Shown: positions 1 through 7,094 of the stretch, piece after piece
Numbering within the stretch: the first letter of the stretch is position 1
Layout: each line of letters starts with the position of its first letter
Assembly (NCBI GenBank): GCA_964532965.1
Contig: CAZHJE010000012.1
Span: 1 to 19,032 of the forward strand
Source of the DNA: CAZHJE01 sp964532965
Lineage (GTDB): Bacteria > Patescibacteriota > WWE3 > UBA101185 > UBA10185
Direction: 5' to 3'
Length of the DNA: 19,032 nt
The notes under the pieces: generated by a model
What the model saw: only the letters and a program-made list of their open reading frames with translations
Told to the model about the DNA's origin: nothing
Database searches by the model: none
Position numbers and translations under genes: made by a program

Positions 1-728
1 TTTACAGAGTAATCTAGTTCTTTTTCTAGACTAAACCCCTGTTTAATAATCTTATCTTTTACAGTACTATATTCTTCAAAGGCGTCTACCATCATGCCTT
101 TTCCTACTAACTCCCACGCTTTTTTTGAATACTTATTTAATGAATTTATTTTAACGCCAAGATAGCCGTCAAATATAATAAATAAGCCATTAGTGTTCAA
201 TATTTTAGCAACTTCTCGTGCAACACTAGCTTTATCATTAGAATGACACAAAGCCTCAATAACAAAAACAACATCAAATTTTTTATCATTTAATTGCGCT
301 AGGTTGTGGTAATCGCCATACTCTACATACATGTTTTTAACTTTATTTGCCTTATTTATAGCTATATCTGTTTGCCCACCAACTAAGTCTAAGCCGTAAA
401 AGTCAATACCAGAATTTCTTTTCGCTAAATATTCAAGATTTCTACCCTTTCCACAGCCTATCTCTAGCACTTTTGTTGTTGCGTTAGTGAAATATGATTC
501 AATAATTTCAGCCTGTTTGAATAAATCTTTTTCAGAATATGTTTGCTCTTCACTTATACCCGCATGTATAAAATCTGTTTTACTATGAAAAAATTTATAA
601 GCTAGTTTATTAGTTTTGTAATAAGAGGCTATGTTGCTAGGTGATTTGGCATTAAGTGTTAATACGCTGTTTATATCAAACACTTCAGCTAATTTATCCA
701 GTTTCTTTTGTAGATTTAGGTCGTCCAC
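1..728 (-). CDS. Class I SAM-dependent methyltransferase, 3' end cut by window edge
   Basis: An open frame runs on the minus strand from a GTG at 728 to the window edge, giving 242 residues without a stop. Motif I of class I methyltransferases, LEIGCGKGRN, lies near residue 95, followed by a motif II-like acidic strand (FYGLDL) and a motif IV-like strand (FDVVFVIEALCHS). The layout resembles UbiE/sterol-type small-molecule methyltransferases; the substrate is unknown. The GTG start is supported because an in-frame TGA lies two codons upstream, and a TATAAT box (735-740) ends exactly 6 nt before GTG, predicting a leaderless mRNA. It is divergent from the nucleotidyltransferase-like gene at 844. 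The C-terminus is outside the window. Confidence 0.8.
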   Translation of the reverse strand, partial: MDDLNLQKKLDKLAEVFDINSVLTLNAKSPSNIASYYKTNKLAYKFFHSKTDFIHAGISEEQTYSEKDLFKQAEIIESYFTNATTKVLEIGCGKGRNLEYLAKRNSGIDFYGLDLVGGQTDIAINKANKVKNMYVEYGDYHNLAQLNDKKFDVVFVIEALCHSNDKASVAREVAKILNTNGLFIIFDGYLGVKINSLNKYSKKAWELVGKGMMVDAFEEYSTVKDKIIKQGFSLEKELDYSV

Positions 729-734
729 TAGTCA

Positions 735-740
735 ATTATA
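735..740 (-). promoter_or_regulatory. -10 box of the methyltransferase gene (leaderless)
   Basis: TATAAT on the minus strand with a 6-nt gap to the GTG at 728, so the expected +1 is the G of the start codon. Confidence 0.6.
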
Positions 741-827
741 GCGTACAAAAGAAATAACACTTATTCTTTCATCTAATAACAATTAAATAGTTTTCAATCT
801 TAAAAATAGTTGGTGGCAATGTTGAAC

Positions 828-836
828 TGGTATAAT
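828..836 (+). promoter_or_regulatory. Extended -10 promoter of the 844 gene
   Basis: TGgTATAAT followed by 7 nt and then ATG at 844. No Shine-Dalgarno is present, which fits a leaderless transcript. Confidence 0.65.
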
Positions 837-843
837 TTTCTTA

Positions 844-1410
844 ATGAAACAATTATTAGTCATTTTTTTGCTGTTTATAGATAGACATATAATTCACTTT
901 ATTGAGGATAAAGAAATAGCACCAGACGAGAATACAAATAAAAGTCTCAATTTTTTAACTCAATTAGTAACTGAAGCAGATAAAAGAGGAGTAAAGTTTT
1001 GGATTACCGGTTCTTGGGGATTAACAATACTAGCAGGGCGATACTTTAAACAGCTAAATGATATTGATTTAACTACTAAAAACAGTGAAGTGTCTAAGTT
1101 ATCAACTTTACTATTAGAATTAGGGTATAGAAAGGGACAACCAAAGTGGCCGGATATGCATTTCTTTAAAAAAGACAATATAGAGGTCGAGTTTTTTAGT
1201 GTTGAGGATAAAAACCACTTGTTTTCAAGTGTGCATCTTGCGGATAAGAAAGTAAATTTTATGAATTATTCGTATCGTGTGTTGTCTACAGATACTTTAT
1301 ATGAAAAATACCTATTAGTCTTTTTACACAAGAAACGAAATGCAAAAGCAGACTTAATTAAGTTAAAGATATTGAGTGCTCTAATTGAAAAAAGTTTGAA
1401 ACATCGTTAA
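844..1410 (+). CDS. Nucleotidyltransferase-fold protein (aminoglycoside nucleotidyltransferase-like)
   Basis: 188 residues. The core has G56-S57 followed by D73-I-D75, the GS...DxD pattern of the DNA polymerase beta-like nucleotidyltransferase fold, and an acidic strand IEVEFF (113-118) in the place of the third acidic residue. The pattern ITGSWGLTILAGRYF...DIDL resembles the LinA/AadB-type families that transfer a nucleotide to small molecules, and also stand-alone MNT domains; the substrate cannot be told. The N-terminal 25 residues are hydrophobic and not typical of the family, but the promoter at 828-836 supports this ATG. No HEPN partner gene lies next to it, so a toxin-antitoxin role is not supported. 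Confidence 0.6.
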   Translation: MKQLLVIFLLFIDRHIIHFIEDKEIAPDENTNKSLNFLTQLVTEADKRGVKFWITGSWGLTILAGRYFKQLNDIDLTTKNSEVSKLSTLLLELGYRKGQPKWPDMHFFKKDNIEVEFFSVEDKNHLFSSVHLADKKVNFMNYSYRVLSTDTLYEKYLLVFLHKKRNAKADLIKLKILSALIEKSLKHR

Positions 1411-1494
1411 TAATACTTTGCCAAAGAACACAAATTGTCGTAACAATATTCTTTATAAGTTACAGCTTAATGACATGTAAAAATTCTAACTTTC

Positions 1495-1503
1495 TGTTAA
1501 AAT
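1495..1503 (+). promoter_or_regulatory. Extended -10 promoter of the 1510 gene
   Basis: TGtTAAAAT, 6 nt before ATG at 1510; no Shine-Dalgarno. Confidence 0.6.
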
Positions 1504-1509
1504 TTAACC

Positions 1510-1734
1510 ATGAAAAAGATTGTTGCAGTCATTATTTCGATCTCAGTTATTACTTATTCAGCAGCGTTTTTTTTAATTACTAGACCTCGGCTTATTCAGT
1601 TTCATATAAACTTTGGGGGAATTGCCCCAGATACTATGGCTATGGATGCTTTCTTTTTTGCCCTAATACTTATAGGGTGTGCAATTTTGTATTTTACTTT
1701 TAAGCACAACAAAAAAGTGCACAACAACCAGTAG
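1510..1734 (+). CDS. Small two-helix membrane protein, unknown function
   Basis: 74 residues with two predicted membrane helices (about residues 3-23 and 45-64) and a Lys/His-rich tail (KHNKKVHNN). The helices are joined by a loop with an N-F-G-G-I-A-P segment. I do not recognise a family. The small size is balanced by a well-placed promoter and by neighbours with the same layout, so it is probably a real gene. It sits alone between two genes that each have their own promoter. Confidence 0.55.
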   Translation: MKKIVAVIISISVITYSAAFFLITRPRLIQFHINFGGIAPDTMAMDAFFFALILIGCAILYFTFKHNKKVHNNQ

Positions 1735-1746
1735 TACGATCGTAAC

Positions 1747-1755
1747 TGATATAAT
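1747..1755 (+). promoter_or_regulatory. Extended -10 promoter of the 1762 gene
   Basis: TGaTATAAT, a consensus extended -10, ends 6 nt before ATG at 1762. Confidence 0.7.
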
Positions 1756-1761
1756 AGTCAT

Positions 1762-2265
1762 ATGAATAATTTCCAAACAATTTACACAAAATTACAAGAT
1801 AATCCAACAAAGTCTACTAAGTTAATAATAAATGGAAATGAAAAAACCATTAAGGCAATGGTTAGATTAATTAGTAAAAATTATTTAAAAGAGGGCGGAG
1901 AGTATATAAAAATATTATTTAGTGATAATTCCTTTCTGTTAGCAATTAAGAATGATGAGGAATTTTATTTTGCAGAGGAGAATGTTAAACATATAAAAGA
2001 AATTCTTGATGAAGATATTGGCAGAAAAGAAATAATTACATACAGAGGTAAAGAATATGAGTTAGTGAATAAAAATGACTATCAATATGTATTAAACTTG
2101 TTAGTTGGAAGCCCATCAGAAATTGAAGGAGAATGTAGGTTTTCTGATTATTCTCCTAAGGATGGCACTAAAGAGTCTTTAAGTCTTGGATGGATTTCAG
2201 AGACAGGTAAAAGAGCAGATATAAATCTATTGTTTATTGACTCAGACAAAGTGGTTTTAGTATAA
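1762..2265 (+). CDS. Hypothetical protein, cytosolic, 167 aa
   Basis: No family recognised. The protein is soluble, acidic and lysine-rich, with no signal peptide or membrane segment. It appears to have two beta-rich halves: residues 20-65 (LIINGNEK, then IKILFSDNSFLLAIKNDEEF) and 90-167 (IITYRGKEYELV, then SLSLGWISE and INLLFIDSDKVVLV), linked by a helical stretch at 70-85. The strand-turn pattern YRGKEYELVNKNDYQYV could be a small barrel, but that is only an impression. The consensus promoter directly in front supports expression and the start. Confidence 0.55.
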   Translation: MNNFQTIYTKLQDNPTKSTKLIINGNEKTIKAMVRLISKNYLKEGGEYIKILFSDNSFLLAIKNDEEFYFAEENVKHIKEILDEDIGRKEIITYRGKEYELVNKNDYQYVLNLLVGSPSEIEGECRFSDYSPKDGTKESLSLGWISETGKRADINLLFIDSDKVVLV

Positions 2266-2327
2266 AAGAGTTTTCACCTTAGTTAATAATAGCTTATAAA
2301 AATTGGTTTCAAGTATTATTTCAGTTA

Positions 2328-2336
2328 TGGTACGAT
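2328..2336 (+). promoter_or_regulatory. Extended -10 promoter of the 2344 gene
   Basis: TGgTACGAT, 7 nt before ATG at 2344; weaker hexamer than its neighbours but same geometry. Confidence 0.5.
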
Positions 2337-2343
2337 TTATCTG

Positions 2344-2643
2344 ATGAACAAAAAAGATATATACAAAGTACTAACTGTGGTGTCGATTTTAATTACTCTT
2401 GTTATCGCACTTCTTAAAATCAGCCCTTTTACGTGCTGTGGTTGTCCACCAAGTGGATATGCGTTAGGTTCAATTAGTTGGACATTGTATTTAAATAATT
2501 ACTTGGCACCAGGTATGGACTGTGTTGATTGTAGAGGTGTAGGTTGCACTTTAACTAGCTTTGTTATACCCATTGAAACACTTTTAACGACTGTTTTATT
2601 TGGAATTCTTTGGTTTAAACATAGCAGGAAAAAAGGTTTGTAA
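2344..2643 (+). CDS. Small cysteine-rich membrane protein, unknown function
   Basis: 99 residues with a helix at about 9-26, a 45-residue loop and a second helix at about 71-91, then a basic tail (KHSRKKG). By the positive-inside rule both ends are cytoplasmic and the loop is outside. The loop holds six cysteines in two clusters, C31-C32-x-C34 and C60-x-x-C63-x4-C68, plus several Gly and Pro. These could form disulfides or bind a metal. I do not recognise the family. It has its own promoter and is not in an operon. Confidence 0.55.
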   Translation: MNKKDIYKVLTVVSILITLVIALLKISPFTCCGCPPSGYALGSISWTLYLNNYLAPGMDCVDCRGVGCTLTSFVIPIETLLTTVLFGILWFKHSRKKGL

Positions 2644-2746
2644 AATTGTTAATAATACCTTATCAAAAAGATTAACGCTTGTTTTTTACTCTTATAATAA
2701 CGAAATGATTTTCTATCTTGGTGTAGTTGGTGGAGAATAACTCGAC

Positions 2747-2755
2747 TGATATAAT
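2747..2755 (+). promoter_or_regulatory. Extended -10 promoter of the 2762 gene
   Basis: TGaTATAAT ends 6 nt before ATG at 2762. A TTGGTG at 2727-2732 lies 17 nt upstream of TATAAT and could act as a weak -35. Confidence 0.7.
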
Positions 2756-2761
2756 GACGCT

Positions 2762-3376
2762 ATGATTAAAAGAATTCTTTACCTTATACAACAATCAGGT
2801 GTTTTAATGTTGATGCCACGTGCACACAATAGACATTTAGGCACTACATTTGATACTGTGGCATCTCACAGTCATCATGTTTCTATAATTGCTTATTGTA
2901 TATCACGCATGGAGGGTCTATCACACGAACACGCAGTAAAATCAATTGCTATGGCAGTATTTCATGACTTGGCAGAAGCCAGAACTGGTGACTTTGATCT
3001 CGTTGCAAAGCACTATGGCCGCAACGATGAAAAACAGGCAATTAAAGATCAGTTTAGTGGTTTTGACTTTGGAAAAGACTTGTTAGAGCTTCTTAATGAA
3101 TATGACGAAAGAGAAACAATCGAGTCTAAGTGTGCTAAAGATGCCGATAGCGTAGAACAATTATATCAGGAGTGGGTATTAATGTGGCAAGGTAATAAAC
3201 TTGCTCAAAAATGGTTTGAATCTGATTTTAAAGATAGAGTACCAGGCATGCGTACCAAATCGGCAAAGAAGTTAGCCTATGAAATGAAAAAGAGTAGCCC
3301 TCAAGATTGGTGGTGGTCACAGTTTTTAAGAGGTGATGCGGTAATTGAAACAGATAAGTTATTGGGTAAGAAATAA
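2762..3376 (+). CDS. HD-domain phosphohydrolase, YfbR/HDDC2-like
   Basis: 204 residues. HD-superfamily metal ligands are visible: H36/H38 in the SHSHHV segment, H68-D69 in VFHDLAEARTGD, and D127 in CAKDADSVEQL. The sequence FHDLAEARTGD and the AKDADSVEQLYQ helix match the HD_3 group, which includes 5'-deoxynucleotidase YfbR, so hydrolysis of a deoxynucleoside monophosphate in the cytosol is a reasonable guess. The N-terminus (IQQSGVLMLMPRAHNR) fits the usual first helix. The start is fixed by the promoter 6 nt upstream. Exact substrate is not known. Confidence 0.75.
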   Translation: MIKRILYLIQQSGVLMLMPRAHNRHLGTTFDTVASHSHHVSIIAYCISRMEGLSHEHAVKSIAMAVFHDLAEARTGDFDLVAKHYGRNDEKQAIKDQFSGFDFGKDLLELLNEYDERETIESKCAKDADSVEQLYQEWVLMWQGNKLAQKWFESDFKDRVPGMRTKSAKKLAYEMKKSSPQDWWWSQFLRGDAVIETDKLLGKK

Positions 3377-3455
3377 ATTTTAAGCAATAAAATAATTACT
3401 TTTATCACAATCAAAAACAAGCATTAATCTTTGCTAGTGGGATATGCCGTTGAAG

Positions 3456-3464
3456 TGATATAAT
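3456..3464 (+). promoter_or_regulatory. Extended -10 promoter of the 3471-4606 operon
   Basis: TGaTATAAT ends 6 nt before ATG at 3471. Confidence 0.7.
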
Positions 3465-3470
3465 CACCAT

Positions 3471-4067
3471 ATGCAATATACATTTATACTTGTTGACTTA
3501 CAAAATGATTTTGCATCCGAGGGAGGAAAATACTATTCTCCAAAACCTTCAGTAAATTTTTTAAAGAATACATTATTTCCATTTCTAACCAAAAATAATT
3601 TAAAGGTTAATGAGATTATATCTGACTATAGACAACCAAGACCAGGAGATAGGGGAGATTGTTGTCACCCTGGCACTTGGGGATATGAATCTTTACTTCC
3701 TGAAGAACTAAGAAAATCTCTTTGGGTAAAATGTATGAATTCGCCTATTTGGATAAGGGAAAATATTGGCGATGCTAATAATACGCCAGGGGTACCCTAC
3801 CAAAATTCACAAGGATTTACACATTGGCTAGAAAAGAACATAGGAAATCCAAAAGATGCTACCCCAGTGTTATTGGGCTTAACTATCGATTGTTGCGTTC
3901 TCTCTGCAGCACAAGAGTTATCTTGGCGGGGATATTATCCATTAATTTTGGCCGAAGGTGTTGATCACGCAACAGGAAAGACAGAGGATAAAAATAAAAT
4001 CTTTGACACTCCACTTTCGAATTGGGCAAAAGTTATTAATTGGTCAGACTTAAAAGAGAGGCTTTAA
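3471..4067 (+). CDS. Isochorismatase-fold cysteine hydrolase (nicotinamidase-like)
   Basis: 198 residues. The catalytic triad of the cysteine hydrolase family can be placed: D9 in VDLQNDF, K87 in LWVKC, and nucleophile C142 in GLTIDCCVLSAAQEL, corresponding to the D-Y-C-V motif of nicotinamidases. Family members hydrolyse nicotinamide, isochorismate or N-carbamoyl compounds. The stretch SDYRQPRPGDRGDCCHPGTW replaces the usual metal-site region (DxHxxxH) and lacks a clear copy of it, so nicotinamidase activity is not assured. The stop codon overlaps the start of the downstream kinase gene (TAATG), so the two are likely translationally coupled. Confidence 0.7.
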   Translation: MQYTFILVDLQNDFASEGGKYYSPKPSVNFLKNTLFPFLTKNNLKVNEIISDYRQPRPGDRGDCCHPGTWGYESLLPEELRKSLWVKCMNSPIWIRENIGDANNTPGVPYQNSQGFTHWLEKNIGNPKDATPVLLGLTIDCCVLSAAQELSWRGYYPLILAEGVDHATGKTEDKNKIFDTPLSNWAKVINWSDLKERL

Positions 4068-4606
4068 TGAATTTAATTTTTATTTATGGGACTCCTGCAG
4101 TAGGAAAGTTAACTGTTGCAAAAGCTCTTGCACAAAAAATTGACTATAAAGTTTTTCACATTCATTTAACCGTTGATTTGGTGTACTCTGTATTCGCATG
4201 GGGATCAAAAATTGGAGAGTCCCTCAATGAAAAATACAGGCTTGATATTGTTGAGAATGCGGCAAAAGAAAATATTGATTTAATCATGACTTTTGTGTAT
4301 GGACACCCAATAGATGAACCCTTTGTTAAAAAAATGAAAGAAAAGGTTGAAAATAATAATGGGAAAGTTTTGTTTGTAAAGCTGTTTGCTGAAAAGCACG
4401 CTTTGGAGAAAAGAATCCAGGATGAATCAAGAAAAGGTACTATGAAAATGAAAGAATATTCTGCATTAGAGGGATTGATGAATAAATACGATTTAGTTAC
4501 AGAAATACAGCTGGCTGAAAGTTTAATAATAGATAACACAAATAAATCTGCCAATCAGGTTGCAAATGAAATAGTCAAACACTACAAACTAAAAAAAAGT
4601 TCATGA
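4067..4606 (+). CDS. P-loop kinase-like ATP-binding protein (AAA_33/shikimate-kinase-like)
   Basis: Starts at ATG 4067, overlapping the upstream TAA; an ATG 27 nt further upstream would lie inside the previous gene and before a poor N-terminus, so I prefer 4067, which has AGAGAGG before it. The P-loop GTPAVGKLT (residues 8-16) follows the first strand NLIFIY directly, typical of a small group of nucleoside or small-molecule kinases with the pattern G-x-P-A-V-G-K-x-T. A second strand, KVLFVKLFA, and an EKRIQDESRKGTMK segment could be the LID region. Length (179 aa) fits. Likely phosphorylates a metabolite; it is in an operon with the cysteine hydrolase. Confidence 0.7.
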   Translation: MNLIFIYGTPAVGKLTVAKALAQKIDYKVFHIHLTVDLVYSVFAWGSKIGESLNEKYRLDIVENAAKENIDLIMTFVYGHPIDEPFVKKMKEKVENNNGKVLFVKLFAEKHALEKRIQDESRKGTMKMKEYSALEGLMNKYDLVTEIQLAESLIIDNTNKSANQVANEIVKHYKLKKSS

Positions 4607-4640
4607 TATTCCACCAAATGTTTGGTTTCGTCTAGTTAGG

Positions 4641-4646
4641 TATACT
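4641..4646 (+). promoter_or_regulatory. -10 box of the 4653 gene
   Basis: TATACT ends 6 nt before ATG at 4653; no TG extension. Confidence 0.5.
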
Positions 4647-4652
4647 ATTACT

Positions 4653-5030
4653 ATGTTAGAAAAATATTATCCAATACACTCAGTAGATGAATTGGAAGAA
4701 TTTTTGCTATCATATATGCCCCTAATTAGGAATCAACTATCCATTTTTGATATAAGTTTAAGTAAATTTGGCATCTCAATTGACCATTTAGGNNNNNNNN
4801 NNNNNNNNNNNNNNNNNNNNNNNNNNNNNNNNNNNNNNNNNNNNNNNNNNNNNNNNNNNNNNNNNNNNNNNNNNNNNNNNNNNNNNNNNNNNGAAAACAA
4901 TTTACCCATTGATAAATTGGTTGAGTACGGCGGTGCAAGGTTTTTTAAAACAAAGTTTGTTAATTTAGTCGAAATTGAGTTTCGAGATGGTTATTTGTGG
5001 CAGGATTTATTGCGAGAAAAAACTTTGTAA
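4653..5030 (+). CDS. Hypothetical protein interrupted by assembly gap
   Basis: The left piece (residues 1-46, acidic, ending SIDHLG) follows a promoter; the right piece encodes 45 residues (GARFFKTKFVNLVEIEFRDG and onward) to a stop at 5030. Between them is a run of exactly 100 N, the usual placeholder for a gap of unknown length. Whether the two halves belong to one gene is therefore unknown, and the length and frame shown are not meaningful. No family recognised for either half. Confidence 0.35.
   Translation: MLEKYYPIHSVDELEEFLLSYMPLIRNQLSIFDISLSKFGISIDHLXXXXXXXXXXXXXXXXXXXXXXXXXXXXXXXXXXENNLPIDKLVEYGGARFFKTKFVNLVEIEFRDGYLWQDLLREKTL
4793..4892. other. Assembly gap (100 N)
   Basis: Exactly 100 undetermined bases, the conventional scaffold gap of unknown size. 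Synteny across it is inferred by the assembler, not read. Confidence 0.97.
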
Positions 5031-5123
5031 CATTGCTAACACCGCCCATGTATAAAATTCAAGACCTCAGGACTATGTTGTACAAACAAAAACTAACAAA
5101 AATAAGCAACTCAAAAGTTAAAC

Positions 5124-5132
5124 TGTTAAGAT
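5124..5132 (+). promoter_or_regulatory. Extended -10 promoter of the 5139 gene
   Basis: TGtTAAGAT ends 6 nt before ATG at 5139. Confidence 0.55.
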
Positions 5133-5138
5133 AAAACT

Positions 5139-5705
5139 ATGGCAACTAAATTCATACTTCACGGAGGCGCAGCAGATCTGAAAAGTTTAGAAAATGAGAA
5201 GTTTTTTGATGAAATTGTTAATAGTGTAGATAAAGATAGAATAGCTATACTATGTGTTTATTTTGCTAGACCAGAACATAGGTGGGATGAAACATTTTAT
5301 GAAGATAGGTACTCTTTTGAATGTGTTGATACTATTAAATCACTAACCATAGATATGGCTACAAGTGAAAATTTTGAAAATGAACTAATAAATGCAGATG
5401 TAATATTTATAAATGGTGGTTACAAGGGACATTTAAAGGAGTCTGTAGAAGCTATAAAAGATTTTAAAGCTAAAATAGCAGGAAAGATAATAGTAGGAAT
5501 TAGTGCTGGTGCAAATATCTTATCAGCATATTATTTTTCACAGGGTATGCATGGAATAAAAAATGGTACTGCTATACTTCCTATAAAAATTTTTTGTCAT
5601 TTTGACGATAGTATGAAGAATGAATTGCAAGAACTAGAGGCATACAAAGAAGAACTACCTTTATACAAAATACCAGAACAAAGCTATATTGTTTTAGAGT
5701 ATTAA
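5139..5705 (+). CDS. Peptidase E-like (family S51) hydrolase
   Basis: 188 residues with the class I glutamine-amidotransferase-like fold of family S51. The nucleophile elbow is GISAGANIL with S122, preceded by the INGGYKGHL turn (residues 91-99) that is characteristic of peptidase E, and followed by H154 in the CHFD segment, placed like the catalytic histidine. Known S51 members cleave Asp-X dipeptides or cyanophycin-derived peptides; here the substrate is not known. The protein is slightly shorter than peptidase E (about 230 aa), ending soon after the last strand (SYIVLEY). Promoter-supported start; single gene. Confidence 0.7.
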   Translation: MATKFILHGGAADLKSLENEKFFDEIVNSVDKDRIAILCVYFARPEHRWDETFYEDRYSFECVDTIKSLTIDMATSENFENELINADVIFINGGYKGHLKESVEAIKDFKAKIAGKIIVGISAGANILSAYYFSQGMHGIKNGTAILPIKIFCHFDDSMKNELQELEAYKEELPLYKIPEQSYIVLEY

Positions 5706-5721
5706 AAGGAAAACTTTTGAT

Positions 5722-6456
5722 TTAATATTCAAGTAACTTAAAAATATCCTCTTTTGTTTTTGGTTTTCCTTCAGAACCTAGTAACCATAGTGCTTTATCG
5801 AATGTTAACCAACTGACGTTTCCTTTTTTACACGCATTACTCCATAGTTCTTTTGTATGATTTATGTTCTTGTGCGTCATTTTTTCTGACTCTATATACC
5901 CCATCAAAAATGCAAGTCTAACATCGTGAACATCTACGGGTGGAAGTATACTTTCAATATCTGAGTAAGCGTAATTAAAAGTGTTAACGACGGCTCTAAC
6001 AAAAAAATTTCCTATTTTTGGCCCAAATCCTCGAAATTCTAGTGTTTTTTTAAGTGCTTCTTTTGCAGTAGTAGAATTGCTAAAAATCAAAAGGGGATTG
6101 CTTGCATACTCTTTTTTTAGTTTTTTTGAATTTTCTTTATATCTAACTGTAGCTTCATTAATATAACGTGGTTTAAGATACTTTTTTAGATAGTCTTTCA
6201 ACTCCTCACTAGATAGATTTAGTATAAAGTCAGGGTTAAAAAAATCTGTTACGTCTTTAAATAATAATTTTGCACCTTCATATAGTTTTTGCGACTTAGT
6301 AGCATAATCTAGTTGAATAACATAAAAAAGAAATAGTGCCTTTGTTATTTCATCTGTGTTCGGTGTTAAATCTTCTGCGTTTTTGTGATCTTTAAATATA
6401 CCGCTGAACTTTTCATATCTATTCACAACTATTTTTACAAATTCCTCAGGTTCCAT
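5722..6456 (-). CDS. HhH-GPD-like DNA glycosylase/AP lyase
   Basis: 244 residues. A helix-hairpin-helix is readable at residues 140-152 (FRGFGPKIGNFF), with K147 where bifunctional glycosylases keep the Schiff-base lysine, and PPVDVHDVRLA (172-182) matches the conserved aspartate loop (D175 or D178). No C-terminal Cys4 iron-sulfur motif is visible. This fits an endonuclease III/Ogg-like base-excision repair enzyme, but the N-terminal 100 residues are not ones I recognise, so it may be a divergent subfamily. It is convergent with the peptidase E-like gene and divergent from the 6497 gene. Confidence 0.6.
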   Translation of the reverse strand: MEPEEFVKIVVNRYEKFSGIFKDHKNAEDLTPNTDEITKALFLFYVIQLDYATKSQKLYEGAKLLFKDVTDFFNPDFILNLSSEELKDYLKKYLKPRYINEATVRYKENSKKLKKEYASNPLLIFSNSTTAKEALKKTLEFRGFGPKIGNFFVRAVVNTFNYAYSDIESILPPVDVHDVRLAFLMGYIESEKMTHKNINHTKELWSNACKKGNVSWLTFDKALWLLGSEGKPKTKEDIFKLLEY

Positions 6457-6462
6457 ATCTAG

Positions 6463-6468
6463 ATTATA
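6463..6468 (-). promoter_or_regulatory. -10 box of the DNA glycosylase-like gene
   Basis: TATAAT on the minus strand, 6 nt before ATG at 6456. Confidence 0.6.
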
Positions 6469-6481
6469 TCGTATTCAAATA

Positions 6482-6490
6482 TGATAAAGT
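6482..6490 (+). promoter_or_regulatory. Extended -10 promoter of the 6497 gene
   Basis: TGaTAAAGT, 6 nt before ATG at 6497. Only about 14 bp separate it from the divergent -10 at 6463-6468. Confidence 0.5.
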
Positions 6491-6496
6491 ATTTTC

Positions 6497-7057
6497 ATGG
6501 AAAATAACTGGAGAAAACTAAAAACTTTGTTAGAAAAAATCATTCCCGAATCTCGCAGACCAGATGTTATATTACACGCGGAAAATACTCTTGCATGGCT
6601 ACTGAAATTAGAACCGATCGCTACTCAAGAAATGCAATTAGCTGCTTTTGCACACGATATAGATAGATGTTGGTTTGAGAAGATGTTGGAAGTAGACAAC
6701 GAAGGATATATAGACTATAAAAGGAGACATTCTCAAAGAGGTGCTGATATTGTTTCAGCTATGATGATGGCTTTAGAGTTTCCATTAGAATCTACCAAGA
6801 GAGTACATTATCTAATAAGTAATCACGAATTTGGTGGCGATGAAGAAGCAGATTTAATAAGAGATGCCGATAGTTTATCGTATTTCGAAAATAATTTGCC
6901 TGGGTATTTCGAAAGAGGTGGTAAGGAGGCTACACAAATAAAAATAAAGTTTATGTATGATAGAGCATCTGATAAAGCAAAAGCATTAGTAAAATCTATA
7001 GACTTTGAACCAAGATTTAAAGCTCATATGAACGAAACGCTTGAGTTAGACATTTAA
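6497..7057 (+). CDS. HD-domain phosphohydrolase-like protein (DUF4202-like)
   Basis: 186 residues. Candidate metal ligands are H27 (LHAENT), H53-D54 (FAHDIDR), H78 (RRHSQRGAD), H110 (SNHEFGG) and D123/D125 (IRDADSLSYF). The spacing fits the HD superfamily, and the pattern AHDIDR...GYIDYKRRHSQRGA...IRDADSLSYFENNLPGYF recalls DUF4202. It is a different subfamily from the HD protein at 2762. Cytosolic; hydrolysis of a phosphorylated or nucleotide substrate is inferred from the fold only. Own promoter, start 6 nt downstream of it. Confidence 0.65.
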   Translation: MENNWRKLKTLLEKIIPESRRPDVILHAENTLAWLLKLEPIATQEMQLAAFAHDIDRCWFEKMLEVDNEGYIDYKRRHSQRGADIVSAMMMALEFPLESTKRVHYLISNHEFGGDEEADLIRDADSLSYFENNLPGYFERGGKEATQIKIKFMYDRASDKAKALVKSIDFEPRFKAHMNETLELDI

Positions 7058-7063
7058 GTTTGA

Positions 7064-7085
7064 TTTAGCAGTATTTTTTGCTAAA
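7064..7085. repeat. Inverted repeat overlapping the promoter of the 7095 gene
   Basis: TTTAGCA (7064-7070) and TGCTAAA (7079-7085) form a perfect 7-bp inverted repeat with an 8-nt loop. The right arm lies on the extended -10 of the next gene. It could be a terminator of the 6497 gene or a regulatory hairpin/operator. Confidence 0.45.
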
Positions 7086-7087
7086 AT
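7079..7087 (+). promoter_or_regulatory. Extended -10 promoter of the 7095-9405 operon
   Basis: TGcTAAAAT, 7 nt before ATG at 7095. Confidence 0.6.
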
Positions 7088-7094
7088 TCAAGTA

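Noticed and set aside
844..1410. MNT-HEPN toxin-antitoxin pair
   Set aside because: The nucleotidyltransferase-fold protein has no adjacent HEPN gene; the next gene is a two-helix membrane protein with its own promoter.
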